This document shows, piece by piece, positions 28,264-37,015 of a DNA stretch of 64,000 nucleotides. Position 1 is the stretch's first letter; each line of letters begins with the position of its first letter. This DNA comes from Clostridiaceae bacterium (lineage in GTDB: Bacteria; Bacillota; Clostridia; DSM-8532), in assembly GCA_012719545.1 (NCBI GenBank), contig JAAYAD010000034.1:62001-126000 (forward strand). Reading direction: 5' to 3'. The position numbers were made by a program, and so were the translations under genes. The notes beneath the pieces are model-generated. The model was not told the DNA's origin and searched no databases. It saw only the letters and a list, made by a program, of their open reading frames with translations.

Positions 28264-28629
28264 ATGGCAAAGAATATAACTCTCACCGAAGCTGAGGAAA
28301 AACTTGCATCTTTAATCTGGAGTAATGCCCCCCTTACTTCACCTGATTTGGTCGCCCTTGCTGCCAAAGAGCTGCAATGGAAGAAATCCACCACCTACAC
28401 GATATTAAAAAAGCTTTGTGATAAAGGCGTATTTAAAAATGAAAACGCGAACATAACGGTGTTGCTTACCCGGGAAGAGCAATTGGCTCGTGAAAGCCGC
28501 CAATATGTTGAGGATACCTTTGGAGGGTCACTGCCAAAATTCATAGCTTCATTTTTCAGCGGAAGAAAACTTACACAGGAGCAGGCTCTTGAACTTAAAC
28601 GTCTGATAGAGGAATACGAGGAGGACTGA
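28264..28629 (+). CDS. BlaI/MecI-family transcriptional repressor
   Basis: Winged-helix repressor of 121 residues. The family pattern is clear: LTEAEEKLASLIWSNAPLTS, then KELQWKKSTTYTILKKLCDKGVF for the recognition helix and wing, and a C-terminal dimerisation helix pair. In the family, proteolysis set off by a BlaR1-type partner inactivates it. The partner is the next gene, two bases away. A four-half-site operator precedes it. Confidence 0.93.
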   Translation: MAKNITLTEAEEKLASLIWSNAPLTSPDLVALAAKELQWKKSTTYTILKKLCDKGVFKNENANITVLLTREEQLARESRQYVEDTFGGSLPKFIASFFSGRKLTQEQALELKRLIEEYEED

Positions 28630-28631
28630 CT

Positions 28632-31133
28632 ATGGATAAACTGTTCCTCAACGTACTTAACATGAGCCTGACCGGATCCTATGTCATTCTGGCAATCTGC
28701 CTGGTGCGTCCGCTTCTTAAAAAAGCCCCCAAATTCATTACCTATTTGCTTTGGTCAGTAGCCGGATTCAGGCTTGTATTACCATTTTCAATTGAGAGTG
28801 TTATTAGTCTAATCCCCTTTAAACCCCAAGTCATACCTATGGATATTGCCATGCAGCCTGTACCACGCATTAACAGCGGAATTCCATTTGTAAACAACGC
28901 TGTAAGCGAACTTCTTCCCCCTGCAACTACAAATGCAGGCATCAATCCCCTGCAAATATGGATAATGATTGGAACAATTGTCTGGTTAGTGGGAACTGCA
29001 GCGATGATTATTTACGGCACAGTTTCTTATGTGGTTCTTAATCATAAAATGAAAAAAGCTTTGAATATTAAGTCAAACATATATGAATCCCAAAACATAA
29101 GATATCCCTTTGTATTGGGCATAATAAAACCTCGCATATACCTGCCTGTTGGTCTTTCCGAAAAAGAAAAAAGCTATATTCTTCTCCATGAGAAAACGCA
29201 CATCAGGCGCCATGACCATATTGTAAAAATAGCAGCATATTTTATCCTGTGCCTGCATTGGTTCAATCCTCTTGTTTGGGCAGCGTTTCTCTTGATGGGC
29301 GCTGATATGGAGATGTCGTGTGACGAGCACGTCTTAAAGGAATTGGGCAATGAAGCAAAAAAGGATTATTCCATGTCCCTACTGTCACTTGCAACGGAAC
29401 ACCGTATTATAAGCGGCAGCCCATTGGCTTTTGGGGAAGGCGGCATGAAAGAGCGTATCAAAAATGTATTGAAATTTAAAAAAACTTCTCGAGAGATCAT
29501 CATTGCATCACTCATTTTGGTTGCTGTGTTGGGAACCGGCCTTGCTGTGAACCGAGTTATCAACACTCCCAGCACCGATATTACATCCCGCACAGACAAT
29601 ATACAGCCCATTAATAAAACACCACTAATCAACAATACATCCAATGTTGACAGTGCTTTCTCAAACGGCAATACATCACTTATTGAAATGAAAATTATAT
29701 ATGTAGACAATCCGACATACTTTTCAAAAGATATGAAACTGATTTGGAATGACACAGTCTATCATGAAATAACACCGGACAATGCAGGACAAGGAAAACA
29801 GCTTTGGGATGATGTAAAGAGGCATGTGCTGCCCAAGGTCAAAACCGGAAAAGGAAAGCAGATAGGATATGCCAACACCGAGTACAGCACCTGGCGTATT
29901 TATGAGTTGGAAGGCTATAATCATGATTATTTGCTGGCTGTTGAAAGTGATGATGTTTGGCGGATTATGAGCATTCACTCGCCCCAAATGCCTGTCAAAC
30001 AGTATATACTTGAAAACGCTACCGAGAAGGATAAGCTAGAACGCCTGTTGTCTATATCACTTTACGAAAATGGCACTGCGGTACTGGCAACCCCGCCTAT
30101 CAGCAGTTACCTGCTTCCGCCATGCACCTACGAGTTTTCAGACGGAGAATTATTAATTTACTCAGATTTCTACGGAAAAAAGAACAGGGAAGTTATTGCG
30201 CGGTTTAAAGTCGAAGACCAAAATACTTTGATATTCGAATCTGCCAGTGTTCCACTTTTCGCCAAAGGAGGAGCAAGATATATTCTTGTGGAACATGAAA
30301 TAACACCCCCTTCTCTCACCCTATACCCGGGAGTTCCGGCAGACCCCCGTGAGGCAAAGCCTATTGGCAAAAATGAAGATGGTTTGTATCAGCTTGATTA
30401 TGTAATTACCGCGGAAGTCTATTGTCCATGGACTTCCGATATCACCCTTTATTTTGCCCACGAGGGTTCTGAAGATATTTCAGTTACAGTACCGTATCCA
30501 ATAGAAAACGATATTGATGTACATTTAATACGCATTGATATCGGAGATATTTTCCCCAAAGGTTTTCGCGGCCGGGTCTGGGCAGTTGCCAGAAACTTTG
30601 ATGGTACAGAATTAACCAGCAAAGTTCTTAACGTTATATACCCTATCCCCGGATACACAACAAGCTCAGAGGCACGAAAATGGTTTGATTACTACTTTGA
30701 CGAGCATATGCCCTGGGATAAAAGCCTTGAACTGGAATTGCCAGAATACCCTGGAACCATATTCAAATGGACTCCATATGAAGTAAGGGCATTGAATTCA
30801 ACGGGTGAAAAAACTCTTTTTACCGGTATGCCTGTCTGGAATATATATCTTTCCGACCTAACAGGCGACGGACTTCCTGAGTTATGTGCCACGGTCAGTT
30901 TTGGTTCCGGAATCATAGATGAGCGCATAATTGTTTGCGATTATTCCTCAGGAAAAACATATGAACTGAGCGACCGTATGTATTATGATTACGCCCTGTA
31001 CCTTGATAACGGCAGGCTTATGGTAAGGAGGACAAAATACCCTGACCCTCAGGGCAAGGTAATTGCTGCGGGAGAACTGGCAATTGTAGACGGAAAACTA
31101 ACAGCCATAGACATAGAACGAACAAGACAATAA
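28632..31133 (+). CDS. BlaR1/MecR1-like M56 metallopeptidase sensor with large extra sensor region
   Basis: 833-residue membrane antirepressor. The N-terminal 310 residues are the M56 peptidase domain with four or five hydrophobic segments, the zinc motif HEKTH at 186-190 and the downstream ADMEMSCDEHVL. A last membrane segment at about 287-306 leads to about 520 extracellular residues. Instead of the usual penicillin-binding sensor with SxxK, these hold mixed beta-rich sequence and an FG-GAP-like element (LSDLTGDGLPELCATVSFG near 735). The ligand is therefore unlikely to be a beta-lactam by the classical route and is unknown. Probably coexpressed with the BlaI-like gene. Confidence 0.85.
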   Translation: MDKLFLNVLNMSLTGSYVILAICLVRPLLKKAPKFITYLLWSVAGFRLVLPFSIESVISLIPFKPQVIPMDIAMQPVPRINSGIPFVNNAVSELLPPATTNAGINPLQIWIMIGTIVWLVGTAAMIIYGTVSYVVLNHKMKKALNIKSNIYESQNIRYPFVLGIIKPRIYLPVGLSEKEKSYILLHEKTHIRRHDHIVKIAAYFILCLHWFNPLVWAAFLLMGADMEMSCDEHVLKELGNEAKKDYSMSLLSLATEHRIISGSPLAFGEGGMKERIKNVLKFKKTSREIIIASLILVAVLGTGLAVNRVINTPSTDITSRTDNIQPINKTPLINNTSNVDSAFSNGNTSLIEMKIIYVDNPTYFSKDMKLIWNDTVYHEITPDNAGQGKQLWDDVKRHVLPKVKTGKGKQIGYANTEYSTWRIYELEGYNHDYLLAVESDDVWRIMSIHSPQMPVKQYILENATEKDKLERLLSISLYENGTAVLATPPISSYLLPPCTYEFSDGELLIYSDFYGKKNREVIARFKVEDQNTLIFESASVPLFAKGGARYILVEHEITPPSLTLYPGVPADPREAKPIGKNEDGLYQLDYVITAEVYCPWTSDITLYFAHEGSEDISVTVPYPIENDIDVHLIRIDIGDIFPKGFRGRVWAVARNFDGTELTSKVLNVIYPIPGYTTSSEARKWFDYYFDEHMPWDKSLELELPEYPGTIFKWTPYEVRALNSTGEKTLFTGMPVWNIYLSDLTGDGLPELCATVSFGSGIIDERIIVCDYSSGKTYELSDRMYYDYALYLDNGRLMVRRTKYPDPQGKVIAAGELAIVDGKLTAIDIERTRQ

Positions 31134-31154
31134 CTTTGATATAATCCTTGCCCC

Positions 31155-31253
31155 GAAAGCTCGCTGATGCTCATATTAATACTTAAGCAAATAAATAGTA
31201 GACAATAGTCTCGATTAATGTATCACTATTCAGGCAAGAGCATCAGCGCTTTC
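31155..31253. repeat. Long-range inverted repeat between convergent genes
   Basis: GAAAGCTCGCTGATGCTC at 31155-31172 and GAGCATCAGCGCTTTC at 31238-31253 pair except for a two-base bulge, enclosing 65 nt. It lies between the convergent BlaR1-like and histidine kinase genes. Confidence 0.6.
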
Positions 31254-31273
31254 ACACGATTTAGTGTGAAAGC
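31248..31273 (-). terminator. Perfect hairpin at the histidine kinase stop codon
   Basis: A perfect 10-bp stem (GCTTTCACAC / GTGTGAAAGC) with a 6-nt loop includes the kinase stop codon. It shares its outer bases with the longer inverted repeat, so the two structures exclude each other. There is no T run. Confidence 0.5.
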
Positions 31274-32700
31274 AGATCAAATCTGATACATGCGCCGCCG
31301 TCTTTTGAATTTGAGGCAGAAATACTTCCGCCATGCATTTCAACAAGCCTTTTGGCAATATATAAGCCTAGTCCTGCATGTCCATCTTTTGTCGAACGGG
31401 ATTCATCACCCTTGTAAAATTTATTAAAAAGATTTGACAAGTCTTTATTTGAGAATCCTTTTCCTGTATCACACACTGTAAAGTTAATTTTATTGCCGGT
31501 GATTTCAGCATTAATTTTAATTGTCCCATGTTCAGGCACAAATCTGATGCTGTTTAGCACTATGTTGTCCAGGATTCTCTCAAGTTTTGCCACATCAACC
31601 GAACATGTTGCGGTAGCCTGGTTTTCACATTTTACATCAACAATGAAATCAATATTTTTGCTTTTCGACATCATTTCATAGCTTTCTTTTTTCTGCATCA
31701 AGAACGAGCGTATATTTACGGGAGAAATATCAAGCCTGGCACCGGACATTTCAAGCTCTGCGGCATAGAGCATTTCTTTAACAAGTTCCGACCCCTTGTT
31801 TGCATTATCCTTTATTACCTGCAAATATTTTTGTGTTTTCTGAGTATCAGAAAAGTTACCTTCCAAAAGTGATTCAACGTAGCCCTGTATAACAGATAAG
31901 GGTGTTTTCAGGTCATGAGCCAGTGCATGGACCATTTCCCGTCTTTCCTGTTCTGCTTTCCACTGTGATATTAATGATTCCCTTAGTTCATTCTTCATTT
32001 CATTAAAGGCTTCACACAGTTTGCCAAGTTCATTGTCCGCATGATAATCTATGTTAAAATCAAGATCCTTTTCTTTGACCTTTTTGGATGCATTAATCAG
32101 CATATTTAAGGGCTTGCCTATGTTTGCGGCAAATTTCCTTGCAAAAAGCAACGTAAAGGTTACTATATAAATAAATGGAGCTAAAACAACTACAATGAAT
32201 ATTACCGTAAAGAAAAATCTATCTTTTACATTTGGAATATATGGATTTAACGTATATGACAATGAAACCGCTCCGTTTAACTTGCCATCTGAATCAAATA
32301 CCGGAACTATTCTTACATATCTTCCATCTATTCCTGCAGTGGTATTGAGTTTGGTATATAATTCATCTTTTCCGTTAATCAGCTTCTCAGAATCTGTCCC
32401 ATATAACATATTCCCGTTTACATCCATTACCTGATACAACATGCCTTCATTGGGTATTATGCTGTCAAGAGTCTGCTTTTGGCTCAAGTTTAAAAGGCTT
32501 TCGCCTTCTTTTCTGATATAACCTTCAATTTCAGGTATTTTCCTTTCAAAGTAATTGGCGGGGTATATATTTTTATATTCATTTTTTGAGTAAATAACAT
32601 AACACGCATAATATGTAGGTATTGTTGCAATTATGCTTGTTATTACAATCAAAACAAACATCAGTATAAATTGTGATTTCAAAGGCTTTCTTTCCAACAT
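31261..32700 (-). CDS. Sensor histidine kinase of an antimicrobial-peptide-type two-component system
   Basis: 479-residue membrane kinase. Two membrane segments (about 9-33 and 163-190) flank an extracellular sensor of about 130 residues. A HAMP region follows, then the H box HALAHDLKTPLSVIQGYVESL with the phospho-His near 260, and the N, G1 and G2 boxes (LDNIVLNSIRFV, VCDTGKGFS, HAGLGLYIAKRL). It follows its response regulator by 34 bp in the same operon as an ABC transporter of the lantibiotic-immunity type, as in NisRK-FEG or Cpr-type systems. Confidence 0.92.
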   Translation of the reverse strand: MLERKPLKSQFILMFVLIVITSIIATIPTYYACYVIYSKNEYKNIYPANYFERKIPEIEGYIRKEGESLLNLSQKQTLDSIIPNEGMLYQVMDVNGNMLYGTDSEKLINGKDELYTKLNTTAGIDGRYVRIVPVFDSDGKLNGAVSLSYTLNPYIPNVKDRFFFTVIFIVVVLAPFIYIVTFTLLFARKFAANIGKPLNMLINASKKVKEKDLDFNIDYHADNELGKLCEAFNEMKNELRESLISQWKAEQERREMVHALAHDLKTPLSVIQGYVESLLEGNFSDTQKTQKYLQVIKDNANKGSELVKEMLYAAELEMSGARLDISPVNIRSFLMQKKESYEMMSKSKNIDFIVDVKCENQATATCSVDVAKLERILDNIVLNSIRFVPEHGTIKINAEITGNKINFTVCDTGKGFSNKDLSNLFNKFYKGDESRSTKDGHAGLGLYIAKRLVEMHGGSISASNSKDGGACIRFDLLSH

Positions 32701-32734
32701 ATGAATGCACCCGAAAAGTTAATTATAATTATAG

Positions 32735-33427
32735 TTACATAATTTTATTAAAACGATATCCTATACCCCACACCGTCGATATATATTCTGTGTCATCAAA
32801 TTCGGCTATCTTTGCCCTTATCTTTTTCACATGCTCAGTGACAGTTGAGGAATCTCCCTCCGCATCGTATCCCCAAACCTTTTCATATATTTGCTCTTTT
32901 GAAAACACCTGGCCAGGATGCATGATAAGAAGCTCCAAAATTTCAAATTCACGTTTGGTAAGAGATATAATATTATCATTAATCTTTGCCTGTTTTGATT
33001 TTAAATCTACAGACAATCTGCCAAAATTAATAAACACCTTTTTGCCAGAGTTATTATTAAATATTGTTCGTTTCTCTCTTCTTAAGTGGGCATCTATTCT
33101 TGCCAAAAGTTCATTAAGGCTGAAGGGCTTTGTTAAATAATCGTCCCCTCCCAGTGCAAGACCTTTTATCATATCAGTCTCCGACTGCTTTGCACTTAAA
33201 AAAATGATGGGACAAAAAATTGCATCCCTTATTCTTCTTATGACTTCATAGCCATCAATGCCGGGCATCATTATGTCCAGAATAATGATGTCCGGCTGTT
33301 CCTTAGCTTTTCTGATACCTTCTTCCCCGTCAAATGCAGTTAATACAGTATGCCCTCTGTTTTCCAAGGAATCTTTTAATAGATTGACCAGGTCAATTTC
33401 ATCGTCAATTATTAGAATCTTGCTCAT
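32735..33427 (-). CDS. OmpR-family response regulator
   Basis: 230 residues: an N-terminal receiver domain with phospho-acceptor Asp in DIIILDIMMPG near 52, conserved Lys in LTKPF, and a C-terminal winged-helix domain ending in DDTEYISTVWGIGYRF. Partner of the kinase that follows. Expected to control the ABC genes just upstream (stop of the last permease 17 bp away). Confidence 0.95.
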   Translation of the reverse strand: MSKILIIDDEIDLVNLLKDSLENRGHTVLTAFDGEEGIRKAKEQPDIIILDIMMPGIDGYEVIRRIRDAIFCPIIFLSAKQSETDMIKGLALGGDDYLTKPFSLNELLARIDAHLRREKRTIFNNNSGKKVFINFGRLSVDLKSKQAKINDNIISLTKREFEILELLIMHPGQVFSKEQIYEKVWGYDAEGDSSTVTEHVKKIRAKIAEFDDTEYISTVWGIGYRFNKIM

Positions 33428-33444
33428 ACTCCATGCATCCTTAA

Positions 33445-34233
33445 TTAGTCAGTAATTTTCCTGCCTTCCCACTTATTAAACCAAATCAGACTTCCGGCAA
33501 GCAAAACGAAAAATAATATCACTGCCGGAATTATTCCCTTAACTGCCTGCTTTTGAATAAAAACTGAAGATATTATTTCAGGCGGCAATTTCATATCAGG
33601 TAAATACAAAAGGTAAACTCCCGCCAGACCTGATAAGCGGACAGGCCATGCCCAGGGCACAAAATGCCAAATCTTATCGCCAAGGCTTGTTGCCATCAAC
33701 GCAGACAAAAGAATACCGATGCCTCCAATACCTATTGAGGCACCCATCCCCCACGCAAAGCTTATCCATAAGTGGAATGCCAGAAGCGGGAGAGTTCCTG
33801 CCAAGGCCAGTATAGCAGCTATAACAAAAACCTGCCAGGAAATTGATATATGAAGAACATAACCTGCCCCTGCCAACAAAACTACTACAGCCAGTATTGT
33901 ACTTATGGATGCCATTAAAATAAGCATTATCAGTTTTCCAAGATACAAATTCCGTCGAGGCAGATTATTTGAAAGAAAGCCGTTGAAATTACCTGCAAGT
34001 TCCTCCTGATGTATCATAATTCCAGATATTAAGCCTGCACCAAACGGTATAACCAATGCAGTCCATACCTCAAAAAATGCCTGGAAAATCGAAATTTGTG
34101 TATCTGCCGTTATTGTCCTAAAAGAAAAATACCATACAATAAGTACCGCAAAAACAACAGGCGTCAAAAGAGAAATCCATTTTACAGGCGTACGTTTTGT
34201 CTTTATCCATTCGGAAATTAGTATTCTCATCAT
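33445..34233 (-). CDS. Lantibiotic-immunity-type ABC permease, second subunit (MutG/SpaG-like)
   Basis: ABC-2 type permease of 262 residues with six hydrophobic segments; the N-terminus MRILISEWIKTKRTPVKW and the motif MIHQEELAGNFNGFLSNNLPRR fit the EpiG/MutG group. It overlaps the preceding permease gene by 4 bp. Together with it and the ATPase it would expel or shield against antimicrobial peptides at the membrane. Confidence 0.85.
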   Translation of the reverse strand: MMRILISEWIKTKRTPVKWISLLTPVVFAVLIVWYFSFRTITADTQISIFQAFFEVWTALVIPFGAGLISGIMIHQEELAGNFNGFLSNNLPRRNLYLGKLIMLILMASISTILAVVVLLAGAGYVLHISISWQVFVIAAILALAGTLPLLAFHLWISFAWGMGASIGIGGIGILLSALMATSLGDKIWHFVPWAWPVRLSGLAGVYLLYLPDMKLPPEIISSVFIQKQAVKGIIPAVILFFVLLAGSLIWFNKWEGRKITD

Positions 34234-34988
34234 TTTACCTCCTTTTTATTAAACCACAACGCCGTAATTGCAGTAAACGTTAAAAAAGAAGCAACAGCCA
34301 GAATTATCCCAGTTGGTATTACTGAAGAACTTAAAAGGGGATCTGGTGCTTTTAAGGGAACTCCATTGGGATGAACTCCAACAATAGGGCACATAAGCCT
34401 GGTAGGCCAGCTCCACGGAACAAATATCCAATAATTTGTTGGTGCGGCTAAAACACCGGCAATAAGTCCTGCTACTCCGACAGCCATGCTGAAAAATGTG
34501 CCTTTCCATGTTGCAGCCCATAACTGTATTGGTATTACGGCCAGGGAAGTTATCCATAGGGTCACCCCTCCAATAAAAATCTTAATCCATGGAATTTCTC
34601 CCCCTGCAGTAATCAGGCCTGTTATAACAGTTGCTGCAATAAGTACAAGTGTGGCAAAGAACGTATAATATGCCATTAATATAGCTTTTCCGGTCCATAT
34701 AACAGCAGGCGAAATTTCATGAACTCTTAGATTGCGGTAATTTCCCGCTTTCTTCTCCTGCAGCGCAACAAGTGCGGCAAATAAAGCAGTGCCCAGGGGA
34801 ATGAAAATTATTGGCCACCAATTGTATACCTGATCCACAAGCAGCTCCCATGGCCTCAGATAATCGGAAGGCATGTATATTTTTTGCGGCAATGCTATTA
34901 GTATAAAAAACAGCGGAGCAATTAAAACAAGGCGTCTTGCAAAAGACCTTCTATACTTAAGACTTTCAGCTTTTAGTGCATTAATCAT
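34230..34988 (-). CDS. Lantibiotic-immunity-type ABC permease, first subunit (MutE/SpaE-like)
   Basis: ABC-2 type permease of 252 residues with six hydrophobic segments. The N-terminal MINALKAESLKYRRSFARR and the internal ALVALQEKKAGNYRNLRVHE are typical for EpiE/MutE permeases. It overlaps the ATPase gene by 4 bp and the second permease gene by 4 bp, a tightly coupled F-E-G order. Confidence 0.86.
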   Translation of the reverse strand: MINALKAESLKYRRSFARRLVLIAPLFFILIALPQKIYMPSDYLRPWELLVDQVYNWWPIIFIPLGTALFAALVALQEKKAGNYRNLRVHEISPAVIWTGKAILMAYYTFFATLVLIAATVITGLITAGGEIPWIKIFIGGVTLWITSLAVIPIQLWAATWKGTFFSMAVGVAGLIAGVLAAPTNYWIFVPWSWPTRLMCPIVGVHPNGVPLKAPDPLLSSSVIPTGIILAVASFLTFTAITALWFNKKEVK

Positions 34989-35692
34989 TTTTTATTCCCC
35001 CTCACAACATTCATGAATAACTTCTCAAGATCTTCATCATGGCTTATACTTCCCTGATATTTAAGCTCTCCATCGCTTATAATCCCAATATGGTCAACAA
35101 GCTGCGAAACTTCCGTCAGTATATGGCTAGACAAAATAACCGTAATCCCATTTTTAACAAAGGAACGGATTAGTTCCCTAAGTTCCTGAATACCAATAGG
35201 ATCAAGCCCATTTGTAGGTTCATCCAATATCAGTAATTCCGGATGCTTTAACAGGGCTATTGCTATACCCAGCCTTTGCTTCATGCCCATTGAAAATTGG
35301 GATGCAGGCTTTTTGCCTGTATTTTTGAGATCTACTGTTTCTAAAACTTCGTAAATTCTTTCTTTGGGAATGTCCATCAATTTTGTGTGAACCATAAGAT
35401 TTTCAACAGCAGTAAGGTTTCCATATAAAGCAGGCGATTCAATCAACGCCCCGATTCGTTCAAGGTGTTTACGTCTCCAAGGCTCACCAAAGACAATTAT
35501 TTCACCTTCGGTCGGATACAAAAGTCCCGTAAGCATTTTTAGTATCGTGGACTTTCCTGCTCCATTAGGTCCAAGAAGTCCATATATGGAACCCCGTGGT
35601 ATTTGTAGTGAAATATTATTTACTGCAAGCTGTTTCCCATAGTATTTTTTTAAATTTTTTGTTTCAAGTATTAAGTCCTGCATTCTATTCAT
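34985..35692 (-). CDS. Lantibiotic-immunity-type ABC ATPase with E-loop
   Basis: ATP-binding subunit of 235 residues with Walker A GPNGAGKST, signature FSMGMKQRL and Walker B LLILDEPTNGLDP. The Q-loop position reads GALIESPALYG, so the usual Gln is Glu. This E-loop is a known mark of LanF-type immunity transporters. First gene of the F-E-G-R-K operon. No lantibiotic precursor or modification gene is in the window, so it probably protects against foreign peptides. The ATG at 35692 or the one nine bases later could be the start. Confidence 0.9.
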   Translation of the reverse strand: MNRMQDLILETKNLKKYYGKQLAVNNISLQIPRGSIYGLLGPNGAGKSTILKMLTGLLYPTEGEIIVFGEPWRRKHLERIGALIESPALYGNLTAVENLMVHTKLMDIPKERIYEVLETVDLKNTGKKPASQFSMGMKQRLGIAIALLKHPELLILDEPTNGLDPIGIQELRELIRSFVKNGITVILSSHILTEVSQLVDHIGIISDGELKYQGSISHDEDLEKLFMNVVRGNKK

Positions 35693-35773
35693 CCTTTCCT
35701 TTCATCATGACAATTCTTTATAGGTATTCACATAAGCGCAAATCGCTTGTTCGTCTATTAAAGTAACAGGCAA

Positions 35774-35803
35774 TTATAAAGAATTTATAAAGTTTCTTTA
35801 TAA
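35774..35803. repeat. Inverted repeat in the ABC operon / PadR divergent region
   Basis: Perfect 10-bp arms TTATAAAGAA and TTCTTTATAA with a 10-bp spacer, 82 bp upstream of the ABC ATPase gene. It may be a response-regulator or repressor site for that operon. Confidence 0.55.
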
Positions 35804-35836
35804 ATAAGTTGATTTCAAATGAAAAGCAAAAATATA

Positions 35837-35877
35837 TTGACCACCTTAGTAACATATGTTACTATTAACATATGTTA
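35837..35877 (+). promoter_or_regulatory. Promoter with tandem palindromic PadR operators
   Basis: TTGACC, 17 bp, TACTAT forms the promoter. Two perfect copies of TAACATATGTTA (35850-35861 and 35866-35877) flank the -10 with a 16-bp period. Between them lies ATGT-N8-ACAT, the classical PadR-family recognition pattern. Strong case for autoregulation by the next gene. Confidence 0.85.
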
Positions 35878-35908
35878 TAGTAGCGATTATGCATTGGGAG
35901 GCATTAAA

Positions 35909-36868
35909 ATGTCACTGAATCACGTGATTTTGGGGCTTTTAAACCAGGAATCAATGACCGGGTATGAAATAAAGAAAATAATTCAGAATACTCCATTTAT
36001 GCATTGGTCAGGCAATAACAACCAGATATACAAGGCATTTGTTGAATTATTGGATAAGGGTTTTGTTACAAAAGAAGTACAGCATCATGAGGGCTCTCCA
36101 TCCAAGAATATCTACACAATTACCAACTCTGGCATAAATGAGCTAAAAGATTGGCTTATATCCGACACCGAGGAACCTGCTTTTAAAAAGCAGATTTTAA
36201 TTAAACTTGCTTTTGCATGCCAATTAAAACGTAGTGCTCTTGAAAAAATGCTGGCTTCCTATTTGGATACTGTAAAAATGCAGGCTATATTGGCTGAAAA
36301 AGAGCTTGATAAATGCTATTTTGCTGAAAAGGAGCCTTCAAATAAAGCAAAGTTCTTAAGCTTAATACGGGAAAATATCCTCTCCTTCTATTCATACGAG
36401 CTTGAATGGATTCGCAAGGTACAGGATTATATTTCAGAACTCCCTGATGATGAAAGTATTTCAACGGAATCAAAAGTTCTAAAAGAGAATAACGAGGTGA
36501 AATCAGACATGAATTATAAAGTAATTGAAAATCAGGGTAAAAAGTACATTCATTTTACAAGCAAAGACCCTTTAATTCAAAGCGAGCATGATGCTTACAA
36601 CATCATTACCCTTTGCTTTGAAAACGACGCAAATGCAGTGCTTTTGGAAGGAAACAGCTTATCAGATGATTTTGTGAATCTGAAGACAGGCATTGCAGGT
36701 ACAGTACTCCAGAAATTAGGAAATTACAATGTAAAAGCAGCAGTCATCCTTAAGGATAATCATAACTTTACCCCACGGTTTAAAGAAATGGCCCTGGAGC
36801 ACAGCAAAGGAAACTCATTTCGTGTATTTACCAATATGAATGAAGCTGTTAGCTGGCTGTTGGCATAA
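35909..36868 (+). CDS. PadR-family regulator fused to a DUF4180 domain
   Basis: 319 residues. The N-terminal 180 are a PadR winged helix (VILGLLNQESMTGYEIKKI, then a KNIYTITNSGINEL wing) with a Vir-type coiled C-terminal region. From about residue 201 a DUF4180 domain of unknown function begins (MNYKVIENQGKKYIHF). The boundary carries an in-frame ATG at 36509 with GAGGTG nine bases upstream, so the DUF4180 part may also be made alone. GGGAGG precedes the ATG at 35909. It is divergent from the immunity ABC operon and has a tandem palindrome in its promoter. Confidence 0.88.
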   Translation: MSLNHVILGLLNQESMTGYEIKKIIQNTPFMHWSGNNNQIYKAFVELLDKGFVTKEVQHHEGSPSKNIYTITNSGINELKDWLISDTEEPAFKKQILIKLAFACQLKRSALEKMLASYLDTVKMQAILAEKELDKCYFAEKEPSNKAKFLSLIRENILSFYSYELEWIRKVQDYISELPDDESISTESKVLKENNEVKSDMNYKVIENQGKKYIHFTSKDPLIQSEHDAYNIITLCFENDANAVLLEGNSLSDDFVNLKTGIAGTVLQKLGNYNVKAAVILKDNHNFTPRFKEMALEHSKGNSFRVFTNMNEAVSWLLA

Positions 36869-36877
36869 GGAAGAAAA

Positions 36878-36910
36878 AAAGACTTGCTGTAAAATACGCA
36901 AGTCTTTTTA
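36878..36910 (+). terminator. Terminator after the PadR gene
   Basis: A perfect 10-bp stem (AAAGACTTGC / GCAAGTCTTT), 10-nt loop, then TTATTTTT. A short A run on the other side could let it work for the convergent RidA gene too. Confidence 0.9.
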
Positions 36911-37015
36911 TTTTTGGATGAATCAGAATGATCAATTGTAATTCAAACCCGCTTTGACAAGCTCGAATACTCTCAAAAACTTAGAAATACTGCTCTGGAC
37001 AACAGTGAAGTAATA

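Noticed and set aside
28632-31133. Classical beta-lactam receptor BlaR1
   Set aside because: The peptidase half fits, but I find no penicillin-binding SxxK / SxN / KTG pattern in the extracellular part and no beta-lactamase gene nearby.
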